Shown here in pieces: positions 39,035-50,221 of a stretch of 64,000 nucleotides of DNA (position 1 is the first letter of the stretch; each line of letters opens with the position of its first letter). The DNA lies in contig NC_135251.1 in the NCBI RefSeq assembly GCF_964204865.1, positions 20,584,001-20,648,000 on the forward strand, in the 5' to 3' direction. Under the pieces are notes generated by a model. It was given only the letters and a program-made list of their open reading frames with translations. It was not told the DNA's origin and did not search any database. This DNA is from Styela clava. Lineage: Eukaryota > Chordata > Ascidiacea > Stolidobranchia > Styelidae. Both the position numbers and the translations under genes were made by a program.

Positions 39035-39477
39035 AGAAATATATATACGAGCACTAAATCAAATATTATTCAACCTATTGCTGCTACTGAAATTGTTTCT
39101 CTAGGATTGGTGCGCTGTGCGGAAATTAACTCGATCAAGTCGCAAATATTCAAATTGTCAAGGTTCTAACTTGATGCTATGGGATAAGACCAGTATAACA
39201 TCTAATTCATAATTTTCTGCAATGTTTCTGACGTATTCTTTAATATAATGTCGTGTCCTTCCTTTCGTTGGTATTCAACTAAGCACTCTTTCATAGGCTC
39301 CATTTTCTTTAAAATAAAATGTAGAATCTGATAGGATAGGGTTTTCACATGTTCGTTTCCTGTGTTTTATCCTGTTTTCAATTCTGATTTCGGAGTATTG
39401 TGTGTTTAGCAACTGAATAGGGTGATACGAATGCAACTTACAGGTGCTCCCAACTGTTTCATCTATGGTTTATCAAT

Positions 39478-39483
39478 AATAAA
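39478..39483 (+). promoter_or_regulatory. Candidate OLA1 poly(A) signal AATAAA
   Basis: AATAAA lies 444 bases after the OLA1 stop codon. Another AATAAA at 39,313-39,318 lies 279 bases after the stop, so alternative 3' ends are possible. Confidence 0.5.
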
Positions 39484-40070
39484 TATGAAATTTTAGCAAA
39501 TAGTTTGTCTGTATTTCTGTTAGACTTGTGGCTGTGTGTGGTCGCTGGAACTCACACGGTTGGTTTACTGGGTTGCTTGTTCGCCGAGAGTCTCCGATGG
39601 ATCCAAGAACACCGGCAGAAATTCGAAACTGGAGCATTATGCTTGCACACTGAATTTATGCGTTATAAAATTGCTTCTTGGAAGGAAATCTAATTGCTTT
39701 TGTTAGGTGGTGGAACGGAGTCCGAGTTTGGTCTAATAACAACTGGCTGTGCCATTTATTCCATATTTATTTATATTGTTGTTGTATTGTCTTTTTTCAC
39801 CCAAAAGTATTAAAACGAATTAAAGTACGCACACACAATCACGGAGGCATAATAAGATCAGAAGACAAAAAAAGCGCGACATAAAATCAATTACTTGGTA
39901 AAAAAAAAATATAATAAAAATAAAATATTTAACACTAAAATATGTAAAAATCGTCTACTGAATACATAAGTAAGAGATTGAAGTTGTCACTGCAGGAAGA
40001 ATATACGAATGAATTATCTGGATCAGCGACAAATAGTTTACCAAATAATATGCATGGGACAATAGGAAAG
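39484..40070. other. Intergenic after OLA1, nothing recognised
   Basis: No supported gene. Short A-rich runs occur near 39,900. Open frames of about 60 codons have no motif. Confidence 0.4.
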
Positions 40071-40772
40071 GTTCTCAAAGTCCGGGTATATGACATGACG
40101 GTTCACACAGCAGCAATTTTACCGTCCTATGCTACCTGAGATAATTATTCAATTCGGTTAAAGTTTGTTGAGCCGCAAATAAAAGTTCAAACTTCCGATG
40201 CAATTTCCCGATCGAAAACCGGAAATTTGTATCAGTCGATTGAAAATAGGTTAAAAATTAAACTTTGAGTCCAAAATGATAAAAAAATCGTTTTATTGGA
40301 GTTTGATCAGAAATTTTAACATATCCGTGTAGATCAGAGAGCGGAAAACTACGGAACAATATAATTCGGCCCGCGACGCTCCACTGAATTATATTAACAA
40401 AACAACTGTATTGACGATTATATTCTTTACGTAACAGAATTTGTTTTGAGATACTAAATTATATTATAACCTAACAAGTATATAATTCACAATCAGTCGT
40501 TTAAATGAGCCTATAAATTGCTTATAATTGGACAAATGGCAACAGAACGCAAAAAAGTTGATGCTGAGTGCAAATGGTTTAACGACGCAGAAAATATCTA
40601 ATTGATCAGTCTTCGCGCGCTGCTTAAAATTTAACTGAAATCTGTATGAAAAAATGTGATTCATTGGCCATTCCCTCGATTTTTAACTCTCTAAAAATAT
40701 ATATGTTCGGCCCGACAATGACTTGCAACCTTTAATTTCGGCCCGCGAACGACAAAAGTTTGCCGACGCCTG
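40071..40772. mobile_element. Probable hAT remnant (boundaries uncertain)
   Basis: The right part reads TTCGGCCCGCGAACG then TTTGCCGACGCCTG, the inverse of a typical hAT start (CAGGCGTCGGCAAA), and TTCGGCCCGCGACGCTCC is present at about 40,366. The left end could be near AGGTTCTCAAAGTCCGGG, but no exact inverted repeat or 8-bp duplication was found. Confidence 0.4.
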
Positions 40773-41403
40773 GTGTAATTCTTTTACCCTAACTACTACA
40801 AAATACCCAGATATTCAAAATTTCATCAAAAACGTACAAATTATTGGTGATCGAAAGTTTAAATTTACTTTTTACCCACTGAAACAAAGGGATAAATGAT
40901 TAAAATTTAGATCATTCGATTTGTGCTTTCGTTCATTCTTTTCTTAATGGAGTCATGATATGGTAAGATGTAAATAGTCGTTTTTTTTTATTGTTCAAAT
41001 TGCATGTAGATTCAAAATACTTGAATTGCCTTAGGTAACTTCGGCATTGTCTCTGAATTAGGAATTTATATAATTTTTATTATATTCTGTTCATTTTATT
41101 CTATCGTTTGAATAAATTGTGGATACTTTATTTACATGCCACAACCCATCATGACGTCTTGCATGTCGGTTTCGGCCATTATCTAATATCAATCCGTCTC
41201 GGATAAAATAACACTTGAAAGCATTGCAACCGATATCTATCCATTAAAATGTGTTTGATCTTACCGCTACATTATGAGAAGATGCTTCCGGGCAAACTTT
41301 ACATAATTTTAAAACCACAAAAAGTTTTTTTGATAAACCAAAGCAGAGATTGTCGCAGAAGATATTCGCCATCTACTCAGAAACTGCATCCGCCTGAGCA
41401 AGT
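40773..41403 (+). other. Upstream of collectin A
   Basis: This block precedes the collectin A start codon and should hold its promoter. No TATA box at a fitting distance or other element was recognised. Confidence 0.35.
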
Positions 41404-44400
41404 ATGAACGTCTACCAGGCCATTTTCCTTCTTGGGGTCGTTGTGATTGGAACTTCCGCTCGGGGTAAGTTATATATTATTATAAAAAATCGGATTTTGT
41501 ATGCAGCCAGAAAATGACTTCATGAGAACTGATTCCTGAAAAAAATCAAAAAATTCAATTTTTATACTGATCCGATTTGATTGGCAACGTCTGACGGTCT
41601 AACAAAAAAGTCGAAATCTCTCGGCCGTAGTATAGTTGTTATAGATTTTGTTGGGATGGGATTTACGTATTTGTAAATGGATGTAGTTTAAGCTGTTGTT
41701 AAGTTATATCTCATGTCAAGCTATGTCACCAGTCAAGATATAGTTAACTTGTTGAGTCGCAAACAAATTCGAGGTGTCTAGAAGTCCAACGATCCCCTCG
41801 TGTGAAATCATTTTCTACAGCAGACCACGGGGCTCGAATCAACGAATCTATTTATACTAATCGATGACTCAGACTTTATCACTTATCTGCGATAACAATA
41901 TATATATATAGAGAGAGAGAGATTTATTGATTCGTCAACCAAAACAAATATAAATATGAAAGCATGAATACAAATAAATAAACAATGTTTATGGTAAAGA
42001 GATACTAACCACCAGACCGATTACAATTGTAAAGTATTCAATTATGAGCGAAAATACAGGAATGTCGTTTTTAAAATAACGTTTATTTTTATTATTCCTT
42101 TAATTCAGAAAACACTTGTGCCACCACTGAGATATGTTACGACCCTGCTACATCAAGAATGAAAGCTGAATGGAGTGGAATGAATTTTGGGCTCGAGGTG
42201 AATATTTAAATAAATCTAGTTTGCTACTCAATAAGTATCAAATATTGCGGGCACGTTTCTGGAACTACGCCAGATTTACTCGTAAACTTATTGAATTATG
42301 TAGGCCCTATAGCAGGCCTGCACAACATACGGCCCGCTGGCTACTTCTGTGCGGCCCGCGGGTGATTTGGAAACACGCCACTTCTCGGGTCAAACAATCA
42401 AAGCCGGCATTGTTATGCAAGCGCGCCGCTACCCCGATCATATTCGAAATCGTGAGATTTTTGTTTTGCACTAGTTTCAATAAATATCGAACTTTCTGTG
42501 AAACTGGTGTGCCCTTCGCGACCCCAAAAATTTGTCTCTCGACCCCTTTTGTAGAAAAATGTAATTTATCAGTCAAAAAAGTACAACAAAAGAAAGATCT
42601 ATTGGTACTAAATGAATTGTTTGTCTAGCCTACAATGGAAATATCCAATAATGGTAGATATGACTAAATAAATAAATTTGGGACGATTTTACAAAACTGA
42701 ACCTGAATAAAATATTTTTTTGCAGTCAGTTTATACTGCAACACGCAATACCTAATTCTAATAAAAAAAAATATTGAAAATGAAGGGTGAGTTTTCAAGG
42801 TAGATGAACCACTAAAAACATATTTGCCATCTCATATGCAAAAATACTGTACCTTGTTTTTACTCAAGTAAATAAGATTCTTCATATTTATAAGCTTCCC
42901 AGTAATGAAAGTGTTTCATTGAATTTAACTGTTTCACAATATTATTTTGATTTGTAGTTCATTTTATGAAATATGTATGTGGCAAAGTTTGCGGCCCGCC
43001 GGGCCTTTAGATTTATGCTTGCGGCCCTCGTGGTAATTTGAGTTGTGCAGGCCTGCCCTATAGGGTATATACATGCTGATTATGACGCATTCACATGCTC
43101 ACGTGCACGGTGTATAATCACATTTTTTAATGAGAGTTGTATTTTTTCAAATCGATCTTCCTAATTAGCTCATCCCAAGTACCATGTAGGCTATTAGATC
43201 TGTGATAAACTTATGTCTCTGTGATATACTAAGGGTAGAGTACCATAACTGGATTTTCAACAGAATATATGGAGGTAATAGATTTTCCTAATACACTTTT
43301 GTGTCATTACCCTACCAATTCTTGCGAATAAAGTTTGTAAAGTTGATTAAAACGGATTCATTTCGACGAATAAATAAATTTTGCGAGGTATTAGAAAATT
43401 AATATAATAAAAACCTTAAATCAACATTTTCATAGCCAAAGAACCCACCTCCAGGGCCACCCGGCCCAAGGGGAGATAAAGGAATAAGAGGGCCGCGTGG
43501 TTTTAGAGGGGACAATGGGAAAGATGGAAAAGCGGGAGTCCCTGGAGATATCGGCCCACCAGGGCCACCCGGTGCCCCAGGAGAAAGTCCGAGTGATGAA
43601 GACATAATAACGATGGTCTCGAATGTTTTGGCAGCGATGCCTCTGTCCGAACCAGAAGAAGATATCACAGTTAATGCTACTGTAGAAGGTGCAATAAAAC
43701 CTACTAAACTTGTCGTGTAGCCTATTTTCACAATACAAAATAGCAACAGCTGATAACATTTAATAATTGTCTGTCAATTGACAACATGTTCATTTAAAAA
43801 AGTTTTGTTCTATGTTCAATTCAATCTAGGATTAAAATATTGTTAATTGTTTCTGTTACACATGCCAGGCCCCGAATTTGCATTTGAAATAGCAGGACGA
43901 TCAAGTTTGATAAATCGTATCTTCAGTAATGAAGCTGACAGAGTTCGAAATCAGTCACGGTCGTGTATTAATGTTAAAGTTCCATTTAATAAATTTTGTT
44001 TCCGCGGAAATCATTATATATGCTATTGAGCAGTGCCGTCATTTTCATTTCTTTATGAGTACGAATGTGACGTACGATGACACTACTTGATGCAGATGAT
44101 ATATCATACACCATTTTGTAGACTCGGAAATATCATGCCTCAATAAATTTCAAGTGTCGTGTGGGTTTTTATGACTTCTTTGCAATTTAGAAACATTATA
44201 AACAAACTTGTTAAACTTTCCGATTTTATACATTACTATGTATAACATTGACATTTCTGTTTTTCTACAGCACGCATTGCAAAGTTGGAAAAACAGATGC
44301 GAAGTAAGACTTTTAAGAATTGTTATTTGAGGGCTTAATCAATCAACTGCTAGAATATATTACAATATTTCAATTATTCATTTTTTCTTTTGCGATAAAT

Positions 44401-45552
44401 TCGCAAAAAATGTTGATGTACACTAAATGGTTATTATAGCATGAAAAATATATTCGTAATAGTTATTCACTTACAACAATAATTTCAATTCTGGTAAAAT
44501 GTTACATATATATGAAGTTATACCGTATAGACATTTGTAAACAACTGTGAATATAGGATAAAATTATACCAGGGCCGATATTCATCGACTATTTTTGATA
44601 TTTGGTCTAACCAAATGTCACAATCCTAACATAATTAGAACACATTTCTAATGCTGACAATTATGTTTATTATGACTTTTAGCTCTTATTCGCGAGAATG
44701 TACCAGGAGAAAAACCAAGAACAAAGCCAGGAGGTAAATGCATGTATACTCATCGTAAAAATAACCAAATTTAAAGACAGATCAAGTTATCGCCTGCATT
44801 TTTGCACATCCAATGTACAGAAGAATCATTGCAATTATACAGATACGCAATCAAATGCTTCGAGTAATTTTATGTAGCGCTTTGCAAACTTTTACCGCAC
44901 CACACATTATTTTACATAATGAATATAACGATATTTTCTCCTTTTGTTGGCCAATATCAACAATTACTTTCTTTGAGGGTATGTGATAAAAAACTTGCAT
45001 TTTGATCACAGTCGGACCATTTCAACCTGAAAAGAAAATTGACATATTTGGTTGGGTGAGCGCCCCAAATGGGTATCAGTACTGGATTAGTGGGAACGTG
45101 AATTACGAAGGAGCAAAGACGGTTTGCGGCGAAAAATTGGCTTCAGTCGCCACTGTTGGTATTAGAGATCAAAAAACTCGAAAGTAAGTACGGTGTTTAT
45201 CTCTCCACGTGCACTTGTACTTTTCCTATTTTAACTATTCTCTCTTTTCTATATTTGAATATTTTTAAATGTGATACAAAATCAAAACTTTTGTACTTTT
45301 TTCAGATATCTAATTGAAAATCTCATCAAGAAACGAGCGGTCGCAGTATGGATTGGTTTGGATGACCTGAAGGAAGAAGGGGAGTGGATGTGGCAAGATG
45401 GTGTACTGTCAACATCATTTAATACTGACTGGTTTGATGGACAACCAGACGATTATCAACAACGAGAAGATTGTGCAGTTATTCAAGATAGAAATGGAAA
45501 GATACATGATAGTAGATGTACATATGACCAAAGAGCTTTGTGTGAAAGATAA
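41404..45552 (+). CDS. Collectin A: collagen + C-type lectin (QPD), secreted
   Basis: Exons are 41404-41464, 42109-42197, 43436-43688, 44271-44303, 44683-44733, 45012-45183 and 45306-45552. Together they give 906 nt and 301 residues in one continuous frame. In order: signal peptide (1 to about 19); a short region with two Cys ([10 protein letters not shown]); a collagen region of 15 uninterrupted Gly-X-Y triplets (57-101); an acidic linker with an N-A-T glycosylation site; an 11-residue heptad-like neck ([11 protein letters not shown]); and a C-type lectin domain. The lectin domain has WIGL at 235-238, QPD at 266-268 and Cys 201, 276, 291 and 299. QPD is the galactose-type calcium-site motif. 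The usual WND is replaced by HDSRC, keeping one Asp. I infer a secreted, oligomeric sugar-recognition protein. The intron inside the lectin domain is phase 2. Intron 2 carries a hAT element. Gene C is a close paralogue. Confidence 0.88.
41898..41932. repeat. (TA)n(GA)n microsatellite in collectin A intron 1
   Basis: A run of TA dinucleotides passes directly into a run of GA dinucleotides. It is ordinary simple sequence. Confidence 0.85.
42313..43055. mobile_element. hAT MITE in collectin A intron 2 (743 bp)
   Basis: The ends are a perfect inverted pair, CAGGCCTGCACAAC and GTTGTGCAGGCCTG. The flank ccctatag is repeated exactly on both sides, the 8-bp duplication of a hAT insertion. GCGGCCCGC-type subterminal repeats are present. 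No transposase frame is recognised. The 152-codon open frame overlapping its left part (42,170-42,628) is explained by this insertion and is not called as a gene. Confidence 0.92.
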
Positions 45553-45751
45553 ACTATTTGTCACATAAAGTTTTAAATCACACCTCTACCCCTGCGAATT
45601 CGTTATTGTCACATAAATTGCTTCGTTTTTTGACTGGGCCTAATTGCCGTTAAATTAACAAACACGACTCAATGAATCGGCTCATTCTCATTAGAGTTCT
45701 AGATATAGCACAACATATTATAGTCATACTGCATGAAAAGTTATGAACAAA

Positions 45752-45757
45752 AATAAA
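45752..45757 (+). promoter_or_regulatory. Candidate poly(A) signal of collectin A
   Basis: AATAAA lies 200 bases downstream of the collectin A stop codon, within an A-rich stretch. No nearer AATAAA was seen. Confidence 0.5.
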
Positions 45758-45830
45758 AAAAATATTATATAACCATTTGTATGCGTGTTATGTATAGCAT
45801 GTGTGATATCTCATGGCATCTATAATAAAA

Positions 45831-46125
45831 CAAGAGAGCTACGCCCTAATATATGGACACGTCTGTTCGCAGTACAGTACGGTTTGCCGTACCGTCAGAT
45901 CACAGTCTACAAATATATTCACACCAAGCGAAGCAGTACAGTAGGACTGGCGTCCGATTTGAACGTTTGATGACGTCATAGCAAACAAAAAACAAATCTC
46001 ACAGATCTATCAGAAATATTTTAAATGAATAAAAGTAATAGCCTTCTGGGGAAAATTTTATCTTTAACCACTCAAAATTTCAAAGCAATTGGTCCAGTGA
46101 TCAGAGAGAAAAGCGGTTTTTTAAT
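45831..46125 (+). repeat. Interspersed repeat, CAAGAGAGCTA family, copy 2
   Basis: It starts CAAGAGAGCTACGCCCTAAT, includes the short palindromic phrase CAGTACAGTACGGTTTGCCG, and continues to TTTCAAAGCAATTGGTCCAG. It matches the copy at 6691-7173 in the first and last parts. Confidence 0.55.
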
Positions 46126-46167
46126 ATTTCCACTAGGTGTCCAAAAAGTGTCAAAGAACAACAAGAA

Positions 46168-46345
46168 CAAGAGAGCTACGCCCAAATATAGGGACACGTC
46201 TGGTCGCAGTACAGTACGGTTTACCGTACCGTCGATCAGCGTCAGGAAAAAATCGTAGCAAAGTACCGTAATGACTTCGTTACGAACCATCGACGTTCGA
46301 TGTCACGTGATCAAAAAGAAGAGGAGTGTCGGCTATGAGTCCGCA
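46168..46345 (+). repeat. Interspersed repeat, CAAGAGAGCTA family, copy 3
   Basis: A shorter copy starting CAAGAGAGCTACGCCCAAAT and including CAGTACAGTACGGTTTACCG. It lies directly after copy 2. The 3' boundary is approximate. Confidence 0.5.
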
Positions 46346-46576
46346 GAACGTAGGTGTCCAAAAAGTGTCAAAGAACCTGAAGAACCTGAGTTCAGGTTGT
46401 GCGCCATCTTGGTACGCATACTTCAGGAGGTCCGGTAAACTAATAGCTTACGTATTCAAAAATAAGTAAATTCCAATAAACCGAGCTACAAAGAAAGTTT
46501 GAGCAATGACTCACGAAAAAGTGAATGGCTGTCGAAATACCGTTCAAAATAAATTTTAAGTTAACTTAGTCTCATT

Positions 46577-46791
46577 GGTACTCCTGTAGTATGCGAACCA
46601 AGATGGCGGACATCGGAACGTTGATAGGGTTAGACCATAATTTCAGGTGCAAATAGTATGGGAGTCACTTGGCTAATCCCCGAATTCTAATAAAACTAAA
46701 ATAAGGAAAATTGGAATAAAATTATGGCCTAACCCTAACCTGGCACACATACTACTGTCCGGTATCCGCCATCTTGGTTCGCATACTACAG
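46577..46791. mobile_element. MITE with CCTGTAGTATGCGAACC ends
   Basis: The terminal inverted repeat of about 28 bases includes CCTGTAGTATGCGAACCAAG on the left and its inverse on the right. The interior contains two mutually inverted phrases (TAGACCATAATTT and AAATTATGGCCTA). It belongs to the GTATGCGNACCAAGATG family. A fragment of the same family lies at 46,385-46,435. The target duplication is unclear. Confidence 0.7.
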
Positions 46792-47667
46792 GTGTACTGA
46801 CTTTTTAACTAAACTATGCGAAAATACTGAAATATCACTGATATATACATATCATAGTTATTGGTTGGGATTGCCACATTTTGATCATCCTTGAAAATTC
46901 TATCTAGTAATGGTAATTACAATGCTGAAAAATATGAACAAGAATGACAAAACGAAGGAGTGCGACATATTTACCGATGTATAAATTTAACACACAACTT
47001 TCGAAACCCCACCTATTATGCTAGCTGTCAGCTGTTCTATATGTTACCCATTTGCTGCACTATTCTAACGCAGCAGAGGTGTGCAACCTTTATTACAGGC
47101 GGGTCAAATACAAGTATCTGGGTGAAGCCGCGGCCCGCACCTTCTTTCAAGATAGCTTTTCTAGTAGTTTTAGGCACAAAAGATTGTTTCTTTTTGCTAT
47201 GGATCTTACGGCATTGTTAGGGGTCCTTTCAAAAATGGTGAGTTAAAACGCATAAATTTCTTAAGAAAACTGGCATTTAAATTTATCGTTAAACCGACAT
47301 TAAACGAATTCAGGGAGAAACACGTTTTTGTAACATCGTGTATTTCGCTAGCTGGTTTTGCTAATATGGCAGTGGCACTCAGGCACTTGTACAAGCTTTG
47401 CGACGCAAAGGGATTGCAAATGCTCGCACGTACCATATTAACTAAACTAAAAAATCTTACGCGGGCACACCATTCAAAATTGACACTTCCCCGCGGGCCG
47501 CACATTTTTTCCTTGCGGGCCGAATGTGGCCCGCAGTTTGGTTACGTAATTGCTGCATAAAGTAACAATATTTAAACATAGATAAGAGAAAAATAGGGAA
47601 CGAGTAACTCACGAAAGTATTATTTACGCCAAGCAAGTTGTTTACGTCTTACGGCACTTGACTCATT

Positions 47668-48020
47668 ACTTATCGATCTTGATGGGTAAGTATATTGATA
47701 GGTATTTGTTTGTTTGTCTGCCCGTTAGATTGACGCGATATCTCACGAAAGTGAGGTTGAATCACCTCCAAATTTGTGCATGTGCATTCATCATATCTCG
47801 GGCCAAAAGCCTATTGATTTTGGATGAATTATGTCGTATAATTAGCGAGTTAATAATTAATTAGTGATGTGGCACGCGGTGTCGCTGTGGAGTAAGAGTA
47901 AGTAAGTAACTTTTGATCGATAAGTCTTCGGTATACGACCGATATTTTCGTATCTCGGACCAGAAGCCTATTGATTTTGGATGAATTATGCCGTATAATT
48001 AGCGAATTATTAAGTAATTA
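47668..48020 (+). repeat. 310-bp dispersed repeat, copy in duplication unit 1
   Basis: Begins ACTTATCGATCTTGATGGG and runs to GATCGATAAGTCTTCGG, followed by a partly repeated internal phrase (TATCTCGGACCAGAAGCC). It is the same family as 35,791-36,093. Confidence 0.6.
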
Positions 48021-48048
48021 GTTATTCGTATATATATTTACTCGGTAG

Positions 48049-48175
48049 CAGATCAGATGGTGTTTTCAAAACTAACCCAGGTGAACTATGACTGGGACAA
48101 GGAAATTTTGCCTGAGACGCCAAATTTTGCTGGTTACGATGACCAATGTTTATGGGTGAATTCGGAAAGCGGGTG
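48049..48175 (+). other. Possible orphan exon in unit 1
   Basis: An acceptor-like TAG and a donor-like TG/GTAAGA bracket 127 bases that are open in the phase 1 to phase 2 frame. They encode a protein-like stretch including DWDKEILPETPNFAG and CLWVNSESGW. A nearly identical copy is at 51,176-51,302 (one visible change, synonymous). The phases match those of exon 3 of gene D, but I see no clear sequence similarity to it. The family is not recognised. Confidence 0.25.
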
Positions 48176-49412
48176 GTAAGAATGATATACTGTATAAAAC
48201 TATATGTGAAAATAAAATGACCGTTCGTGGGTCAAAAAGTATGCTGGTGCAATTTTATGTTGTTTCGGATATGGCCATGAAGGTTATCCGCAGAGGCGAA
48301 TCCTGAAATTTCTAAAAATCGGTTTTAAAATTTCTAATTGCCAAGCAAGACTCCTATCAGCTAGCGGGCCCGGCTGGTTGTCGAAAAAGGTGGGTTTTTG
48401 AGAGTCTTTGGTGTCTAAAAAGCGTATTCACCACATATTCAGTTTTTAATTTTACTCCATTGATTCCAATACAAATTAAACAAATTATTATCTACTTTTC
48501 AAGAGGTTGTTAACTTTTAAATGAGATAATAAAGTGGAATTCAAGCATAAGTGAATAGTATCGGTTTATTACGGAAAATGTTAGTAGGCTAAGTAAGGGA
48601 AATGAATATTCGAGCTCGAGAAAAAAATATCGCTAGCAATGATAGCTGAAATTATACTCATTTTTTCGGCCCCGAGTCAATGCTAGGTGCGGATGCTACG
48701 TAAAAAAATGTTCCAGACATTGCCTATTTAGTTAGTAGTAACCAAAATTAAAAGAAGCAACAAAAAATATATCCATTTTTCAAAATCGACATTAAAAATG
48801 ATGTTTTCCTATAGTGCATACATGTGTATGTATGTATATTGTAATATATTTTACTCATGCGCATTTTTTGAATAATGAATTGCTATATATACTTCGTGAT
48901 TAGACATTTGATAAGCTGCAGTGGGAATGCGACTCGATATTGAAGAAAATCATTGCATTTTACAAATTCAGCGAGCAAGTATATCGCGTGTCTAGACGTC
49001 AGGCCGCCCAAATGTTATTTCTGTTTCACGGAGTTTTGTTCCGGCACGGTGTCACATCACGAAAATTCTGGTAAATGTCACAGTCAGAATTTTGTTATAA
49101 ATATTGAAGAGGTAGGTAGCCAATTGAAAAACCCCAATCTCGTTCGTGGCATAAATTTATATGAAACAAAAATTATATAAGGAGGACTAGCGACCTGGCG
49201 TGTATATTAAGCTACAACTTGTGCCTATTGCAACTTTGCGGGCTGATGACAAGATCTATAATGTTTATTTTATGGATAGGTTCCGATTCAGAGTATTGGG
49301 AAATGCGATTGAAACAATGTGCGAACAAAAACAATGTATCGCTAAACAACAGATAGAAAATGCGCAAATAGTTCGATTATGCAGCATACCACAACACGTA
49401 TAGGTGACCGTA

Positions 49413-49597
49413 CATTTGAACCCACGTACATTTGAACCCATGCGTATATCCGCGGGTTCAATCTATATGTGGATGCTAAAACCCATGGGTCAGGGTGAGT
49501 ATTGGTTCAAATATCTGTAAAACAAACAAAAAAATCAATAGGTGCAATAGTATGCAGGTGCAATTGTCATGGGTTCAAATGTACGTGGGTTCAAATG
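49413..49597. mobile_element. MITE, perfect 30-bp inverted ends, copy 1
   Basis: The 185-bp element has 30-base terminal inverted repeats that match perfectly; each end contains the tandem phrase CATTTGAACCC twice. TA precedes the left end. The right edge of duplication unit 1 coincides with the right end of this element. Confidence 0.85.
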
Positions 49598-50221
49598 AGA
49601 ACCCGAATTAATGTTTGAAACCCTTTGGTTGAAAACTTGAGAATTTTGGTATTAACGTTAATATCATTGAAAACTTCACAAATTATGTTTGCACACTTGA
49701 AATCGTTTGAAAACTTTTATGTCACGTCTTTTGATAGCCCGGAATCTATATCGACGAGACACAATGAAAACGTATCGAACGCGCCACTCTCAGCCCCTTT
49801 GTCCACAAACAAGACACGTGCATAAATCACTTTTTCTTTATATACTTGGCAAAGAACAGCGGTTTTCTTAAATGAATAAAACACAATTGATTAACATAAG
49901 TCAAAACATATCACAACAACAAAAGGCAAATTTCTCACCAAACGTTTTCCGATCCGGGAGGCTAATACAATTACAATATATAACAGATAAATAAACAGTC
50001 CACAATACAGACAAATATCTGCGACTCTTTACACGACGAATACGTGATGCAAATGACCGAAAGGAAAACGCTAAACCAGACAATAGATAATAATACTAAT
50101 TTACGCTACAAACAAAGGGAAAAAAAGGGTAATAATGGGTCTACAATGATTGAATACAAGGCAGAGCACGATGCACTGCATACAGTGGCAAAATATACGA
50201 CAAACGTACGTTTACAACGTA
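49598..50221. other. Unique spacer between the duplication units
   Basis: These 624 bases are not found in the sequence left of unit 1, so the duplication is not a simple back-to-back tandem repeat. No gene recognised. Confidence 0.5.

Larger units (their letters stand above)
47095..49597 (+). repeat. Direct duplication, unit 1 (2.5 kb)
   Basis: From ACAGGCGGGTCAAATACAAG to the end of a small inverted-repeat element at 49,597, this segment recurs nearly identically at 50,222-52,599. The offset is 3,127 bases in the left part and 3,002 in the right, because unit 2 lacks about 125 bases. Unit 1 contains a hAT-like GC-rich block (47,100-47,560), a 310-bp family repeat, a possible orphan exon and a terminal MITE. 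Just left of unit 1, CAGAGGTGTGCAACCTTT looks like a hAT start that unit 2 lacks. Open frames differ between the copies mainly by amino-acid-changing substitutions, so I see no sign of selection for a protein. Confidence 0.9.

Noticed and set aside
41770..41850. Possible tRNA-like sequence with GGGCTCGAATC
   Set aside because: No cloverleaf with a matching acceptor stem and anticodon arm could be drawn.
42170..42628. 152-codon forward open frame in the collectin A region
   Set aside because: It starts inside exon 2 in another frame and runs into the hAT MITE at 42,313. Its sequence is transposon terminal material, not a gene.
43399..43759. Pro/Gly-rich minus-strand open frames of 109-115 codons
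   Set aside because: They are the antisense of the collagen exon of collectin A; the repeating Gly-X-Y codons keep the other strand open.
45870..45900. Palindromic GTACAGTACGG / CCGTACC phrase as a regulatory site
   Set aside because: It recurs at 46,205 as part of an interspersed repeat family, so its position after collectin A has no special meaning.
47206..47505. 99-codon minus-strand frame repeated at 50,333-50,632
   Set aside because: Conserved only because the whole segment is duplicated. It lies in hAT-like GC-rich sequence and shows amino-acid changes between copies.
49200..49403. 67-codon frame repeated in both duplication units
   Set aside because: It starts with GTG rather than ATG, has no splice context, and differs between copies mostly by amino-acid-changing substitutions.
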